Shown: one piece after another, positions 28,158 to 35,160 of the stretch
How the letters are laid out: every line of letters begins with the position of its first letter
How positions within the stretch are numbered: position 1 is the first letter of the stretch
Source: a virus
DNA: 35,160 bases
IMG/VR virus record: IMGVR_UViG_3300005577_000063
Location: 1 to 35,160 of that record
Reading direction: 5' to 3' (one strand)
Notes under the pieces: model-generated
The model's database searches: none
What the model was told of the DNA's origin: nothing
What the model saw: the letters and a program-made list of their open reading frames with translations, nothing else
Translations under genes and position numbers: made by a program

Positions 28158-29450
28158 TTAGGTACTTACAAGCGAGGTGGTCACGCCGAGTTCGGAACTA
28201 CCGACCACACCGAGTTGCCACTGGCCCTGTTGGAGGGCCGTGCTAGATAGCCGCCAGGTCAACAGCCAGCGGCCAGAACTGATGTCCCATTCGATACCTT
28301 CGATGAAGCTGGGCTGTTCGATGACATCTCCAACCGGGCGTTTACGAATCAGAACTCGAGCATGGAGATCATGGAGTAACAGACGTTCCCATTGGTCATT
28401 GTTCAGACTGGCATTCTCAACCGCCATCGACTCAATCCGGAAATGTGGTTCGGAGTACGCGCCGAGGAGAAACGTAGCCCGGTCCAACATCTCGGTAGTT
28501 GATGTGAGTAGCGTTGAAACCGTCAGCGTTCGGGGTGAGGTGGCGGGCCCACCGTAGAGACCCTGGCTCGACTCATCTTTGACAACTTGATCGGTAAGAC
28601 CGGGGGCAGTAACGATGACTTCGTTCCACAGGTTCGAGTCATCGTAAGAGGTCGCTACTGAGGCGTAGTGCTTCTCGCCTTCAGCATCCCCCCAGGTGTC
28701 ATCAAGTTCGTCGAGCAGTGATGAGTGAAACCGCTCAAAGAACGTGGCCTTGCCATCATCGGCGATGAAGAATAGGCCACCCTCACTGGCTGCGACTTCC
28801 TGGATATGACTCAGCGCGTTCACATCGGACGCCACAGCCTGCACCGTCGATTCACTGACATCGATGCTGCGAAGGGTGCTAGGCCATCCCAATGCATCCA
28901 GCACACCGTTGATGCGGTCGGTGGTCGTCTCCACGCCACGGGCCAGCGTTACCTGTGCCAGGTTCAGAACCTTGAATGCATCGACGGCGTGCATATCCAC
29001 GTTGTCATCGCCCTGAACGGGAGCACCGCTCCAGGTCGAGGGCCAGGCCTCTACAAACCCGTTGAATAGGTTGTAGGTGATCGTGCTCCATGTGGCCTGA
29101 ACCTTCATCGGAACCATGGGTCGGATGTCGGGCCAATACTGGGAGCCGGTGTTCGTGGGGTTGAAGGCACCATCCTGATTCAGCAAGCGCACCGAGACGG
29201 TGCCAGCCTCAACCCTGTTCAGTTCGTGCTGTCGGCCCCTGCGGATATTGACCGAGCGAACCTTGCTGGTGATGTCATCGAAGGATGCATATCCAAGAAT
29301 CGTGGTGACTCCGAGTTCGGAACTGCCATCCACTCCTAGAAGCCATCCACTCCGCCCGATCTGCACCGACAGCGTGGGAAGGCTTGGCTCTGCCGGTGGG
29401 GGTGGGGGCGCTCCCCCATCGAGCGGTTTCGGGAACGTGATTACTGGCAC
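28158..29450 (-). CDS. Tail-tip/hub-like minor tail protein
   Basis: 430 residues from GTG 29450. The body matches tail-hub/distal tail proteins: FDDITSKVRSVNIRRGRQHELNRVEAGTVSVRLLNQDGAFNP, then IRPMVPMKVQAT, NLFNGFVEAWPSTW, and DDGKATFFERFHSS. It probably forms the tail tip with the M15-like protein. Odd: the motif GSSELGVTT occurs at both ends (about residues 42-50 and 418-426), with matching DNA. Confidence 0.85.
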   Translation of the reverse strand: MPVITFPKPLDGGAPPPPPAEPSLPTLSVQIGRSGWLLGVDGSSELGVTTILGYASFDDITSKVRSVNIRRGRQHELNRVEAGTVSVRLLNQDGAFNPTNTGSQYWPDIRPMVPMKVQATWSTITYNLFNGFVEAWPSTWSGAPVQGDDNVDMHAVDAFKVLNLAQVTLARGVETTTDRINGVLDALGWPSTLRSIDVSESTVQAVASDVNALSHIQEVAASEGGLFFIADDGKATFFERFHSSLLDELDDTWGDAEGEKHYASVATSYDDSNLWNEVIVTAPGLTDQVVKDESSQGLYGGPATSPRTLTVSTLLTSTTEMLDRATFLLGAYSEPHFRIESMAVENASLNNDQWERLLLHDLHARVLIRKRPVGDVIEQPSFIEGIEWDISSGRWLLTWRLSSTALQQGQWQLGVVGSSELGVTTSLVST

Positions 29451-29629
29451 TAGCCGAGCCCAACGTCACCGTTGCGGGCACTTGTACGCAGGAGCTCCTT
29501 ACGGATCCGCTCTGCCAGGTCGCGCTCATACCGTGACGATTGGTCCGGGAGCGCGGATGTCTCTGGCACCTTGATCTCGTAGTGGATGACAACCCGGCGC
29601 ACTTCACTGATGGGGATTTCCTCGGCCAT
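29450..29629 (-). CDS. Hypothetical tail-region protein, 59 aa
   Basis: ATG 29629 with AAGGAG seven bases upstream; longer frames upstream read as shadow. MAEEIPISEVRRVVIHYEIK is followed by a charged helical end (RYERDLAERIRKELLRTSARNG). TAG shares its G with the next GTG. Possibly a small tail-assembly component. Confidence 0.65.
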   Translation of the reverse strand: MAEEIPISEVRRVVIHYEIKVPETSALPDQSSRYERDLAERIRKELLRTSARNGDVGLG

Positions 29630-29640
29630 GAACTGGCTCC

Positions 29641-30087
29641 TTAGATCGGGTGTCCTGGGGGTGTACCGCCCCACTGCGGGTAGAAGTCGCAATGCACATG
29701 CCCGAAGTGATTACCTAGGGGCGACGGGAAATAGGGATCGGCGAGCAGGTGCGCGATATCTAGCCCGCTACGGTTCGCATCTAGGAAGTACGCCAATCTC
29801 CGGTGTAGTTCCCCCGAACACATGAAGTCCACAGCGTTGCCATAGGCGTGCTGGGACCAGGTGGTAGTACCTTCGATGAATCGAACTGCAACCACACCGA
29901 TAGGCAGTTCACCGAAGGCGGCGAAGACCACGCCGATGCAGCGAGCAGCGGCCGGCGTCGCACCACCAACCCGCTTGTATTCGATCTCGACAACGACCTT
30001 GGTGGTTCCACCGTCATAATGCTCAAGGCTCTTGGCGACTTCATCAACGAGCGTGGTGCCCGTCTCTTTGAGAGTTAGGCCTGGCAT
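29641..30087 (-). CDS. M15/VanY-like tail-associated peptidase
   Basis: 148 residues. WSQHAYGNAVDFMC (His-x6-Asp) and HFGHVHCDFYP (His-x-His) are the zinc-binding motifs of M15/hedgehog-like metallopeptidases. Lying directly after the tape measure, it probably sits at the tail tip and opens the wall during DNA injection. Second M15-like enzyme in the genome besides the lysin at 23390. Confidence 0.8.
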   Translation of the reverse strand: MPGLTLKETGTTLVDEVAKSLEHYDGGTTKVVVEIEYKRVGGATPAAARCIGVVFAAFGELPIGVVAVRFIEGTTTWSQHAYGNAVDFMCSGELHRRLAYFLDANRSGLDIAHLLADPYFPSPLGNHFGHVHCDFYPQWGGTPPGHPI

Positions 30088-31656
30088 CTAAATCTGCTGT
30101 CCCGGGTGACCACCAGAACCTACAGGCTGCATCCCCGGCTTGCTGGGGTCGAAGTCCACGTATTTGTAGTGAATCTCAACGGTGTGCCTAGTGGAACCCT
30201 TATCCAGCTTGTCAAGGGCCGTGATCATCTTGTCTTGCGAGGTTCGGGCATTATCTAGCTCGGTTGTGGAATCCTTCCACGCTTGCTGGGCCTTATGTTG
30301 CTGCGTCTCGGTGAGGTTGGCGAACCCAATCAACCATTCGGGACCCTGTTCCGACAGGAAGGCGATGTATTTGGGGTTGACCCAATCCTCCTTGGCAATC
30401 TCTGCCATGGCCTTGGCAAGCTGGCGTGCCTCTCGTTCCATGACATTCGTGGCGTGAAGGAACTCCTGACGAGTGATCTTCGTTTGTTCTGCATTCTCAT
30501 CGAGGCTCAGGGTCAGGTCTGCGAACTCCAGCGTGGTCTTCTTGGCATCCTTGCCCAACCCAGCAACGGCGAGTGAGGCCTGGAACGCCTGGCCCCGGAA
30601 GTTGCCCAGCCCCTTGCCGCCTTGGCCGATCTCCTCGCCAAAAGCATTGAGAGCTTCGCTGCCATCTCCACTGAGATCAACGAAGTGCCCCAGGACCGGG
30701 ATCGTATCGATGAGTCCATCTGCAAACCGGGACAGCCTGCTTCCGGCACCATTGAAATCCTCACCAACCTGAACGATTGGTAGGAACTGCATAGCGAAGG
30801 CAACCTTCTCAAGAAGGGGTACGAGGCCGGCCAGGGTCTCCACCAAGCCCTGCACCGCCGGGAGCAATGCCGTGCCGATCTTCGCAGCAGCATCCTCGAG
30901 TTCGGCCCTCAGAACACGGATCTGGTTCGGGAGCGATTCCCCGACAGTCCTAGCGAAGTCTCCCTGCGCCTTCGCCGTGTCATCCATGATGATGTTGTAG
31001 CGAGCCTGGATCTTCTGAGCATCGGTGAGTTCCTCGCCAACTTTGGCGATGCCCGATCTGTATGCCTCAGCCTCGACTCGAGCGGCAGATAGGAATACCC
31101 CGACCTCGCGTAATGGGCGGGCCTGACCAGCCAAACCGGATTGGAGCTTGTCCAGTGCTTCAGTGGGATCGATGTTGTTGAACGAGGCTAGGTCGGAGGC
31201 TAATGTGACCAGCGATATCGACATCTTCGCTGTGGCACTTTCAGCCAAGCCCGCGGCATCGAGGATCTGGCCGAAGCTACCGGCAGCAGTAAGGGCTGCT
31301 GTCTCAGACACACCCAGGGATTCGGCAGTTGTCTCGGAGAACGCTATGACGGTATCTGCCGAGTCCTCGAACACAACCCTAGTCTTATTGAGTTGCTCAT
31401 TGAGGTCGGATGCCGCACTAATGGATTTGGCGACACCAACCACAACGGCGGCGCCCACCCCCAGCATCGCGGCATTAGCGAAACCCGAGAACTTAGAGAA
31501 GCTGGTCCCCATTGCCCCAGTGCTGGCGGCGGTCTCACCCTGAGCTGCCCGGAGTTCGGCCTGGTACTTCGCTGTTGAGAGTTCCAGGCTGACGATGGCC
31601 TTGCCGATTACCCCACCAACACCGGCCGCACCAAGGAGGGATCCTAAGTCAGCCAT
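30088..31656 (-). CDS. Tape measure protein
   Basis: 522 residues, Ala/Gly-rich and helical with hydrophobic segments (NAAMLGVGAAVVVGVAK; LVPLLEKVAFAMQFLPIV). NLNEQLNKTRVVFEDSAD-type and FGQILDAAGLAESATAKMS motifs are typical of the family. At about 0.15 nm per residue it would set a tail of roughly 80 nm, short for a siphophage. It overlaps the chaperone frame by 8 bases. Confidence 0.92.
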   Translation of the reverse strand: MADLGSLLGAAGVGGVIGKAIVSLELSTAKYQAELRAAQGETAASTGAMGTSFSKFSGFANAAMLGVGAAVVVGVAKSISAASDLNEQLNKTRVVFEDSADTVIAFSETTAESLGVSETAALTAAGSFGQILDAAGLAESATAKMSISLVTLASDLASFNNIDPTEALDKLQSGLAGQARPLREVGVFLSAARVEAEAYRSGIAKVGEELTDAQKIQARYNIIMDDTAKAQGDFARTVGESLPNQIRVLRAELEDAAAKIGTALLPAVQGLVETLAGLVPLLEKVAFAMQFLPIVQVGEDFNGAGSRLSRFADGLIDTIPVLGHFVDLSGDGSEALNAFGEEIGQGGKGLGNFRGQAFQASLAVAGLGKDAKKTTLEFADLTLSLDENAEQTKITRQEFLHATNVMEREARQLAKAMAEIAKEDWVNPKYIAFLSEQGPEWLIGFANLTETQQHKAQQAWKDSTTELDNARTSQDKMITALDKLDKGSTRHTVEIHYKYVDFDPSKPGMQPVGSGGHPGQQI

Positions 31657-31894
31657 TCATGGCCTTCCTGACCTTCTCCCCACCCAGGCGGGCGAGCTCG
31701 CCGGGATCATCGGCCACGGCTTCGTCCTCTCGGTGAAGTGTGATTACGAATGCGGCCCGCAGGTTGTGCGCGAGCACGTCGTCCTCGAGGAAGGCCGCTG
31801 GGTCGCGCCCCCAATGTTGCTCGACACGGGCAAAGGTCTTGCCAGCATCTGAAGATGCAAAGTCGGCGAGCACCTTCATTGAGGGCTCGCCGGT
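31649..31894 (-). CDS. Tail assembly chaperone, downstream (frameshifted) part
   Basis: Reads into MKVLADFASSDAGKTFARVEQHWG from the -1 frame. An ATG at 31879 overlaps the first chaperone's stop (ATGA), but continuity of sense upstream (VNPFTGEPSMKV) shows the frame is entered by slipping at 31894-31900. In siphophages this gives a longer minor chaperone, analogous to lambda gpGT, needed for tape measure assembly. Confidence 0.85.
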   Translation of the reverse strand, partial: TGEPSMKVLADFASSDAGKTFARVEQHWGRDPAAFLEDDVLAHNLRAAFVITLHREDEAVADDPGELARLGGEKVRKAMNG

Positions 31895-32259
31895 AAAGGG
31901 GTTGACCGCTGCCCATACGCCAGGAGCGCGTCATAGTCGTCTTGATCGAGTTCGGACACGGCCTCTCTAGTCATCTCGACCGGTTCGCCATCAATAGCCA
32001 CTAGCGTCTGCCGAACGATCTCGTCATTGACTCGTGCCCCAGCCGCAGCGTCTTCCATCTGCATTTCCGGGCTTAGAACAGGGGGGCTATCTCCATTGCT
32101 CTCGGCAAGTGCCTTCACATGCTCAAGAATCGGCATGGGAACCCGACCGGCAATGACACAATCCCGGATATGAGGAAGCCTGATAGTCACGTTCATGCCC
32201 GAGGGCAGCGTTACATCGAACCGCTTGCGGATGCGCTCGAGGGTTTCCTCGGCGTTCAT
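31876..32259 (-). CDS. Tail assembly chaperone, first part
   Basis: 127 residues, ATG 32259 with GGAAGGAG upstream. TLPSGMNVTIRLPHIRDCVIAGRVPMPILEHV resembles gpG-like tail chaperones. The product is non-structural and binds the tape measure during assembly. A -1 slip near its 3' end extends it. Confidence 0.85.
   Translation of the reverse strand: MNAEETLERIRKRFDVTLPSGMNVTIRLPHIRDCVIAGRVPMPILEHVKALAESNGDSPPVLSPEMQMEDAAAGARVNDEIVRQTLVAIDGEPVEMTREAVSELDQDDYDALLAYGQRSTPLPASPQ
31894..31900 (-). other. Programmed -1 frameshift site (C CCT TTA)
   Basis: Zero-frame codons ACC CCT TTA contain the canonical heptamer C_CCT_TTA. A -1 slip gives CCC TTT then ACC GGC GAG, the frame of the downstream chaperone. 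Product: 122 plus 81 residues, 203 in all. Its position just before the tape measure is that of the conserved G-GT frameshift in siphophages. Confidence 0.88.
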
Positions 32260-32279
32260 GGGGCTCCTTCCTGCCCGAG

Positions 32280-32299
32280 AATGTGACGGGAATCACATT
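32280..32299. promoter_or_regulatory. CRP-type operator palindrome
   Basis: AATGTGA (32280-32286), six bases, TCACATT (32293-32299): a perfect 7-bp inverted repeat that contains TGTGA-N6-TCACA, the binding consensus of CRP/FNR-family regulators including actinobacterial Crp/GlxR. It overlaps the start of the -35 box of the plus-strand gene and is centred about 42-45 bases before the expected transcription start, as at class II CRP-activated promoters. No CRP gene is in the phage, so a host protein would act. Confidence 0.65.
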
Positions 32300-32327
32300 G
32301 CGGTCGAGCGGGGATCGGGAGTAGGGT
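32298..32327 (+). promoter_or_regulatory. Promoter of the antisense membrane-protein gene
   Basis: TTGCGG (32298-32303), 18-base spacer, TAGGGT (32322-32327; TANNNT). The -35 is poor, which suits dependence on an activator at the overlapping palindrome. Expected start near 32331-32334, then a short leader with GGGAGG. Confidence 0.5.
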
Positions 32328-32354
32328 CAGGGCATCAGAAATGGGAGGTCAAAT

Positions 32355-32465
32355 ATGAACCAGATGGACGTAAGGCCCAGCGAGATCATGATCCCGTGGT
32401 GGGCACTTGCCCTGGCCCTGCTAGTCGTGGGCCTTACCGGCCTGGCGCTGGGGCTTAGTAGGTAG
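32355..32465 (+). CDS. Small single-span membrane protein, antisense moron
   Basis: ATG 32355 with GGGAGG six bases upstream; 36 residues ending at TAG 32465. MNQMDVRPSEIMIPWW is followed by a 20-residue hydrophobic helix (ALALALLVVGLTGLALGL) and a short basic end. It lies on the strand opposite to all tail genes, in a 195-base gap, overlaps the tail-tube gene's end by 11 bases, and has its own promoter and CRP-type site: the layout of a moron. It may alter host membrane permissiveness to other phages. Confidence 0.78.
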   Translation: MNQMDVRPSEIMIPWWALALALLVVGLTGLALGLSR

Positions 32466-33462
32466 TCGAGACCGCGTTGATGACTACGGGCTTTACATGG
32501 TCGCCTGAGGCGGGCTTGGTGATGACGCCGTTGATCGTGACGGTTAGCGGGCTCGCGGCGGGGTCAGGCACGGGGGGTTCGGCCATCAGGATCACCGAGT
32601 CCATGGTGAACGAGGCCGAGTGGGTACCGGTAATCGAGTGAACCAGGTTGAACTTCACCGAACCCTTCACCAATGTGCTTGAGGGGGTTGACCCAGCCAC
32701 CGCACCGAAGAAGGTAGCGCGGTAGGCCTCATGGTCATCCATCAGCAGGGTCATCGAGACCGTGGGCTCGATCTTCGACAGAGCCAGGAAGTTGACTGAC
32801 ACCGAGTCGGCCGTTGCCACGGGGGCCACGGGCCTGGGGACCACCAGGGACAAGCTCTGGATGTTCGTCTCGGTTACTGGCGTGCCTGAGTCCACTTCGT
32901 ACTGAAGCACTGCACCCGAGAAGGTGAAATAGCCATCCGTGCCGATCACCTGGGGGGTGGAGTTCGTGTAGGAGGCGATGGTCGGGCGCTTTCCGACGAA
33001 CTTAGCCCCCACCTTCGCGGGGCCGCCGGTACCATCACCCGAGATGGAGAACTCAGACATCAGGCCGGCCTCAAACGTCTCCTCGACTGCACCACCGAGT
33101 AGATCGGTGTTGTAGGTCGTGAACCAGTTGTTCGTGGCACCACCCAGACCGGACATCGTGTGGGTGAATGGGCCTGTACCCGTCTTCGTGTCCGTCGGCC
33201 ATAGGCCCGTCAGGATCCGCGGCAATGGGGCACCGAACGCCGGGACAACAACATCGGCCTCCCAGTGTTCATCCCCCTGCTTGTAGGGGTCGGCACCCAT
33301 GGCCGTGTTGTCGGTGACCTCCACCCGGGTCGTGGTCTGCACCGGCATGGAACGCCCAGAGTAGACAGGCAGACCGTATTCCTCGGTGGTGTTCACCGTC
33401 GCCTCGTTGGTCTGCTTGCTGATGCCCCAGATGAAATTGTTGGACGGGGTTGTAAGGCCCAT
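32455..33462 (-). CDS. Major tail (tube) protein
   Basis: 335 residues. MGLTTPSNNFIWGISKQTNE, IPR-like beta-sandwich with FEAGLMSEFSISGDGTGGPAKVGAKFVGKRP and a C-terminal Ig-like extension (SPLTVTINGVITKPASGDHVKPVVINAVSTTY). Position between tail completion and chaperone genes is that of the tube protein. C-terminal Ig-like domains often decorate the tube surface. Confidence 0.87.
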   Translation of the reverse strand: MGLTTPSNNFIWGISKQTNEATVNTTEEYGLPVYSGRSMPVQTTTRVEVTDNTAMGADPYKQGDEHWEADVVVPAFGAPLPRILTGLWPTDTKTGTGPFTHTMSGLGGATNNWFTTYNTDLLGGAVEETFEAGLMSEFSISGDGTGGPAKVGAKFVGKRPTIASYTNSTPQVIGTDGYFTFSGAVLQYEVDSGTPVTETNIQSLSLVVPRPVAPVATADSVSVNFLALSKIEPTVSMTLLMDDHEAYRATFFGAVAGSTPSSTLVKGSVKFNLVHSITGTHSASFTMDSVILMAEPPVPDPAASPLTVTINGVITKPASGDHVKPVVINAVSTTY

Positions 33463-33648
33463 TTACGTCTCCTTCGGATCGAAGCCGATAGGGTTGGCGG
33501 GGTCTGTTGCCAGTGTGTCGAGGAGCGCGATTTCGTCTGGGTCGGTGGTGGAGTAGGAGCCGGTCTTGAAGGAGATGGGGCCGATCACTTCGCCCTTAGC
33601 ATTGGGGCCCTCGACCTCAACGGTCTTGTTTCGGCTCTTGTAACGCAC
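33463..33648 (-). CDS. Small head-tail region protein, 61 aa
   Basis: GTG 33648 with GGAGG upstream. MRYKSRNKTVEVEGPNAKGE, then FKTGSYSTTDPDEIALLDTLATDP. Small proteins of this type precede the tube gene in siphophages. Stop is directly followed by the tube start. Function not known. Confidence 0.68.
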   Translation of the reverse strand: MRYKSRNKTVEVEGPNAKGEVIGPISFKTGSYSTTDPDEIALLDTLATDPANPIGFDPKET

Positions 33649-33656
33649 GCTGCCTC

Positions 33657-34124
33657 CTAAGCTACGTGAACATGCTGCTGGGCCTGAACACCGATGGCGA
33701 ACCAGCGCACCTGACCAGAGCGCTCAGGGAACGCCGTCCCGATGTAGTGGACTTCATGCGCCCCACCTAGGCGCAGATTGTCTATGTCGTAGAAGCGGTC
33801 CCGGACATCCTCGGCGAGGGTCAGTAGGTCGGCAGCTGCTTCCTCGTCCGATCCCCTCGAGGACTCATCCCCGGCGTCTTCCCAGTAAGTGATCCGGTAG
33901 GTCTCAAGAATCAGGTCTCCACCGGGACCGGTGAGTAGGCGTTCGGCGGTCTGAGCTTGAGCAGCGACGGGGAAGATCGAGAGGTGCCGCTCTCCTACTC
34001 CGGCTACGAGCTCCTCCGGGTCGTATGGGCTGTACCGGTGTTCCCGTACATCTCGCAAGGCCGGCACGTTCGTAGTCAAATCGAGCATCGCGGCGTCGAT
34101 GAATGACTGCCAGCTAGAACCCAC
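33657..34124 (-). CDS. Tail completion/terminator-like protein
   Basis: 155 residues, GTG 34124 with AGGGG upstream. Alpha/beta protein with SWQSFIDAAMLDLTTNVPALRDVREHRYSPYDPEELV and FAIGVQAQQHVHVA end; position after the gp10-like gene and before the tube matches the tail terminator. Assignment is from order and size. Confidence 0.72.
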   Translation of the reverse strand: MGSSWQSFIDAAMLDLTTNVPALRDVREHRYSPYDPEELVAGVGERHLSIFPVAAQAQTAERLLTGPGGDLILETYRITYWEDAGDESSRGSDEEAAADLLTLAEDVRDRFYDIDNLRLGGAHEVHYIGTAFPERSGQVRWFAIGVQAQQHVHVA

Positions 34125-34500
34125 GGATAGCCCCTGAGGCTGCCCTTCGATAGGCCGGTGCCCATAGAGCTAATGCGGGCTGTAGGAATGGCTTAGCAGC
34201 CATACCAGGATGCCTTACAGGGCCAGTCACGAATCCACCATCTGCCATCTTCAGGACTTGTCTCTTGGGTTCGATCTCATGCGGACCCACGCCCTTCTCA
34301 AACAGAATGCCGAGTGGTGAGTTCGATCCGATGGTGAAGTTCGTGGTTGTTCCCGTCATGAAGATAGAACCCGCTACGCGCTTACTCGCCCCCGCTGCCT
34401 TAGCCCTTGCGGCCAGGGTTACCTCGGCTGCTGCGGGGCGTGCTGCGGCGACGAGCTTGGCGTTGAACGCTTCGGGACGCCAGATGACCGTAGCGCTCAT
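34114..34500 (-). CDS. Neck protein, HK97 gp10-like
   Basis: 128 residues; basic, Ala-rich N-terminal helix (LVAAARPAAAEVTLAARAKAAGASKRV), then LGILFEKGVGPHEIEPKRQVLKMADGGFVTGPVRHPGMAAKPFLQPAL, a familiar motif of HK97 gp10-family proteins at the head-tail joint. 4-base overlap with the connector stop. Confidence 0.82.
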   Translation of the reverse strand: MSATVIWRPEAFNAKLVAAARPAAAEVTLAARAKAAGASKRVAGSIFMTGTTTNFTIGSNSPLGILFEKGVGPHEIEPKRQVLKMADGGFVTGPVRHPGMAAKPFLQPALALWAPAYRRAASGAIRGF

Positions 34501-35144
34501 CCGATATAGGCCAATGCCGGTGAGCGGCGGTAGCGGTTCGTGATATCGGTGACCTCCGAAGACGGGCCATAGGTGATCGTGGCATCGAGGGTCTGGCGCT
34601 GGACGACCCTCGAGAGTGGATCCGCATTACCCTTGATCTGGTCATAGGTCTTGAGGGCCACAAGGCGCTTGATATCGGTCGGCACCGCGGCCCAGCCGAA
34701 CTTGCCCGTAAGTTTGACCGTCCCAGCCCCCATCGGCCATATACCGGTGCTGAGTCCCGCCTGGGCATCGAGCCAGTCAGAGGTTGAACCATCGACCATC
34801 GATGTGCCGGCTGCATCCAGTGACTTCTTGATGCGGTACGAGGTGCTGGCTTCGGTTACGTAGGTGGTCAGCCACGACAAGCGCGTCTGAACCGTCGTCA
34901 ATGAACGAACGCGGCGAGGGGCATACAGGCGGGTCGTGCCCCAGCCATCTACGTCGATGGCCTCGTCTGCATCGCCTCCGGGAGGCTCGAAATCATCGGC
35001 TAGATCGAGTTCTACCTGGGTCGTTACCTGTGCGATAACGAGGTCGAGGTATGCATCGGTGCCATCGTTCTCGCTCAGGATAAGGTTGGCGCAGTACGGC
35101 TTGACCGTTCGCTCCCGGAAGTCAGCCGCTGCTATATACGCCAT
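34497..35144 (-). CDS. Head-tail connector protein
   Basis: 215 residues, ATG 35144 with GGAGG seven bases upstream (also at position 104 in the repeated left end). MAYIAAADFRERTVKPYCAN then a helical QVELDLADDFEPPG and strand-rich centre fit the gp6-like connector family that docks below the portal. Follows the glycosyltransferase in the circular genome. Confidence 0.82.
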   Translation of the reverse strand: MAYIAAADFRERTVKPYCANLILSENDGTDAYLDLVIAQVTTQVELDLADDFEPPGGDADEAIDVDGWGTTRLYAPRRVRSLTTVQTRLSWLTTYVTEASTSYRIKKSLDAAGTSMVDGSTSDWLDAQAGLSTGIWPMGAGTVKLTGKFGWAAVPTDIKRLVALKTYDQIKGNADPLSRVVQRQTLDATITYGPSSEVTDITNRYRRSPALAYIG

Positions 35145-35160
35145 CGGATACCTCCGGGGT
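35041..35160. repeat. Terminal direct repeat, right copy
   Basis: Exact 120-base duplicate of 1-120. It contains the start and ribosome site of the connector gene and the last bases of the glycosyltransferase. Merge with the left copy to close the circle. Confidence 0.95.

Noticed and set aside
1-35160. CRISPR array or insertion sequence.
   Set aside because: No regularly spaced repeats, transposase or terminal inverted repeats were seen; only HNH homing-type genes.
1-35160. Temperate lifestyle from the divergent HTH regulator.
   Set aside because: No integrase, excisionase, partition gene or attachment site was recognised, so lysogeny is not supported by sequence.

Overview
The window is an apparently complete genome of a tailed, siphovirus-type bacteriophage. 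The last 120 bases (35041-35160) repeat the first 120 (1-120) exactly and in the same orientation. They fall inside coding sequence, as expected when an assembler opens a circular or circularly permuted molecule, so unique length is about 35,040 bp. The DNA is GC-rich, with many GTG starts, strong GGAGG-type ribosome sites, TTGACA/TANNNT promoters, and proteins resembling those of phages of Actinobacteria. An actinobacterial host is an inference. No integrase, tRNA, CRISPR array or recognisable replication initiator, helicase, primase or polymerase was found.

Nearly everything is on the minus strand and reads as one unit around the circle, from about 18.4 kb leftward to 1, then from 35.1 kb down to 19.44 kb. 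Neighbouring genes mostly overlap by 1-4 bases. Only three credible genes are on the plus strand: an HTH regulator (18629-18970), a small protein (19244-19447) and a tiny membrane protein antisense to the tail operon (32355-32465). The two directions meet in a hairpin (19441-19466) that contains both stop codons.

In reading order, 18.4-12.2 kb holds small early/accessory genes: zinc-ribbon microproteins, a lipoprotein, a membrane protein, a possible ssDNA-binding protein, a C5-cytosine methyltransferase, an HNH protein, a secreted transglycosylase-like protein and a 30-residue Trp/Arg-rich peptide. At 12.2-11.0 kb lies an export module under its own near-consensus promoter: a TatA homologue, a small protein with a twin-arginine signal peptide, and two proteins with Sec-type signals. 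At 11.0-8.2 kb are fibre-like virion proteins, one built of tandem repeats. At 8.2-3.1 kb are HNH, large terminase, portal, prohead protease and capsid. At 3.1-0.08 kb a sugar-modification cassette (small head-proximal protein, CmcI-like enzyme, SDR epimerase, two glycosyltransferases) sits between capsid and connector genes. Across the join come connector, neck and tail-completion genes, tail tube, frameshifted tail chaperones, tape measure, tail hub, fibres, a beta-helix protein and a papain-like protease. Then follow M15 peptidase, membrane coiled-coil protein, HNH, holin, zinc proteins, Dam methylase and a DEDD exonuclease.

The most unusual features are: (i) the tatA/Tat-cargo/secreted-protein operon; (ii) the antisense membrane-protein gene preceded by a perfect CRP-type palindrome; (iii) a candidate -1 frameshift that would fuse a small head-region protein to a CmcI-like enzyme having no start codon of its own; and (iv) the number of envelope-directed accessory proteins for so small a phage.
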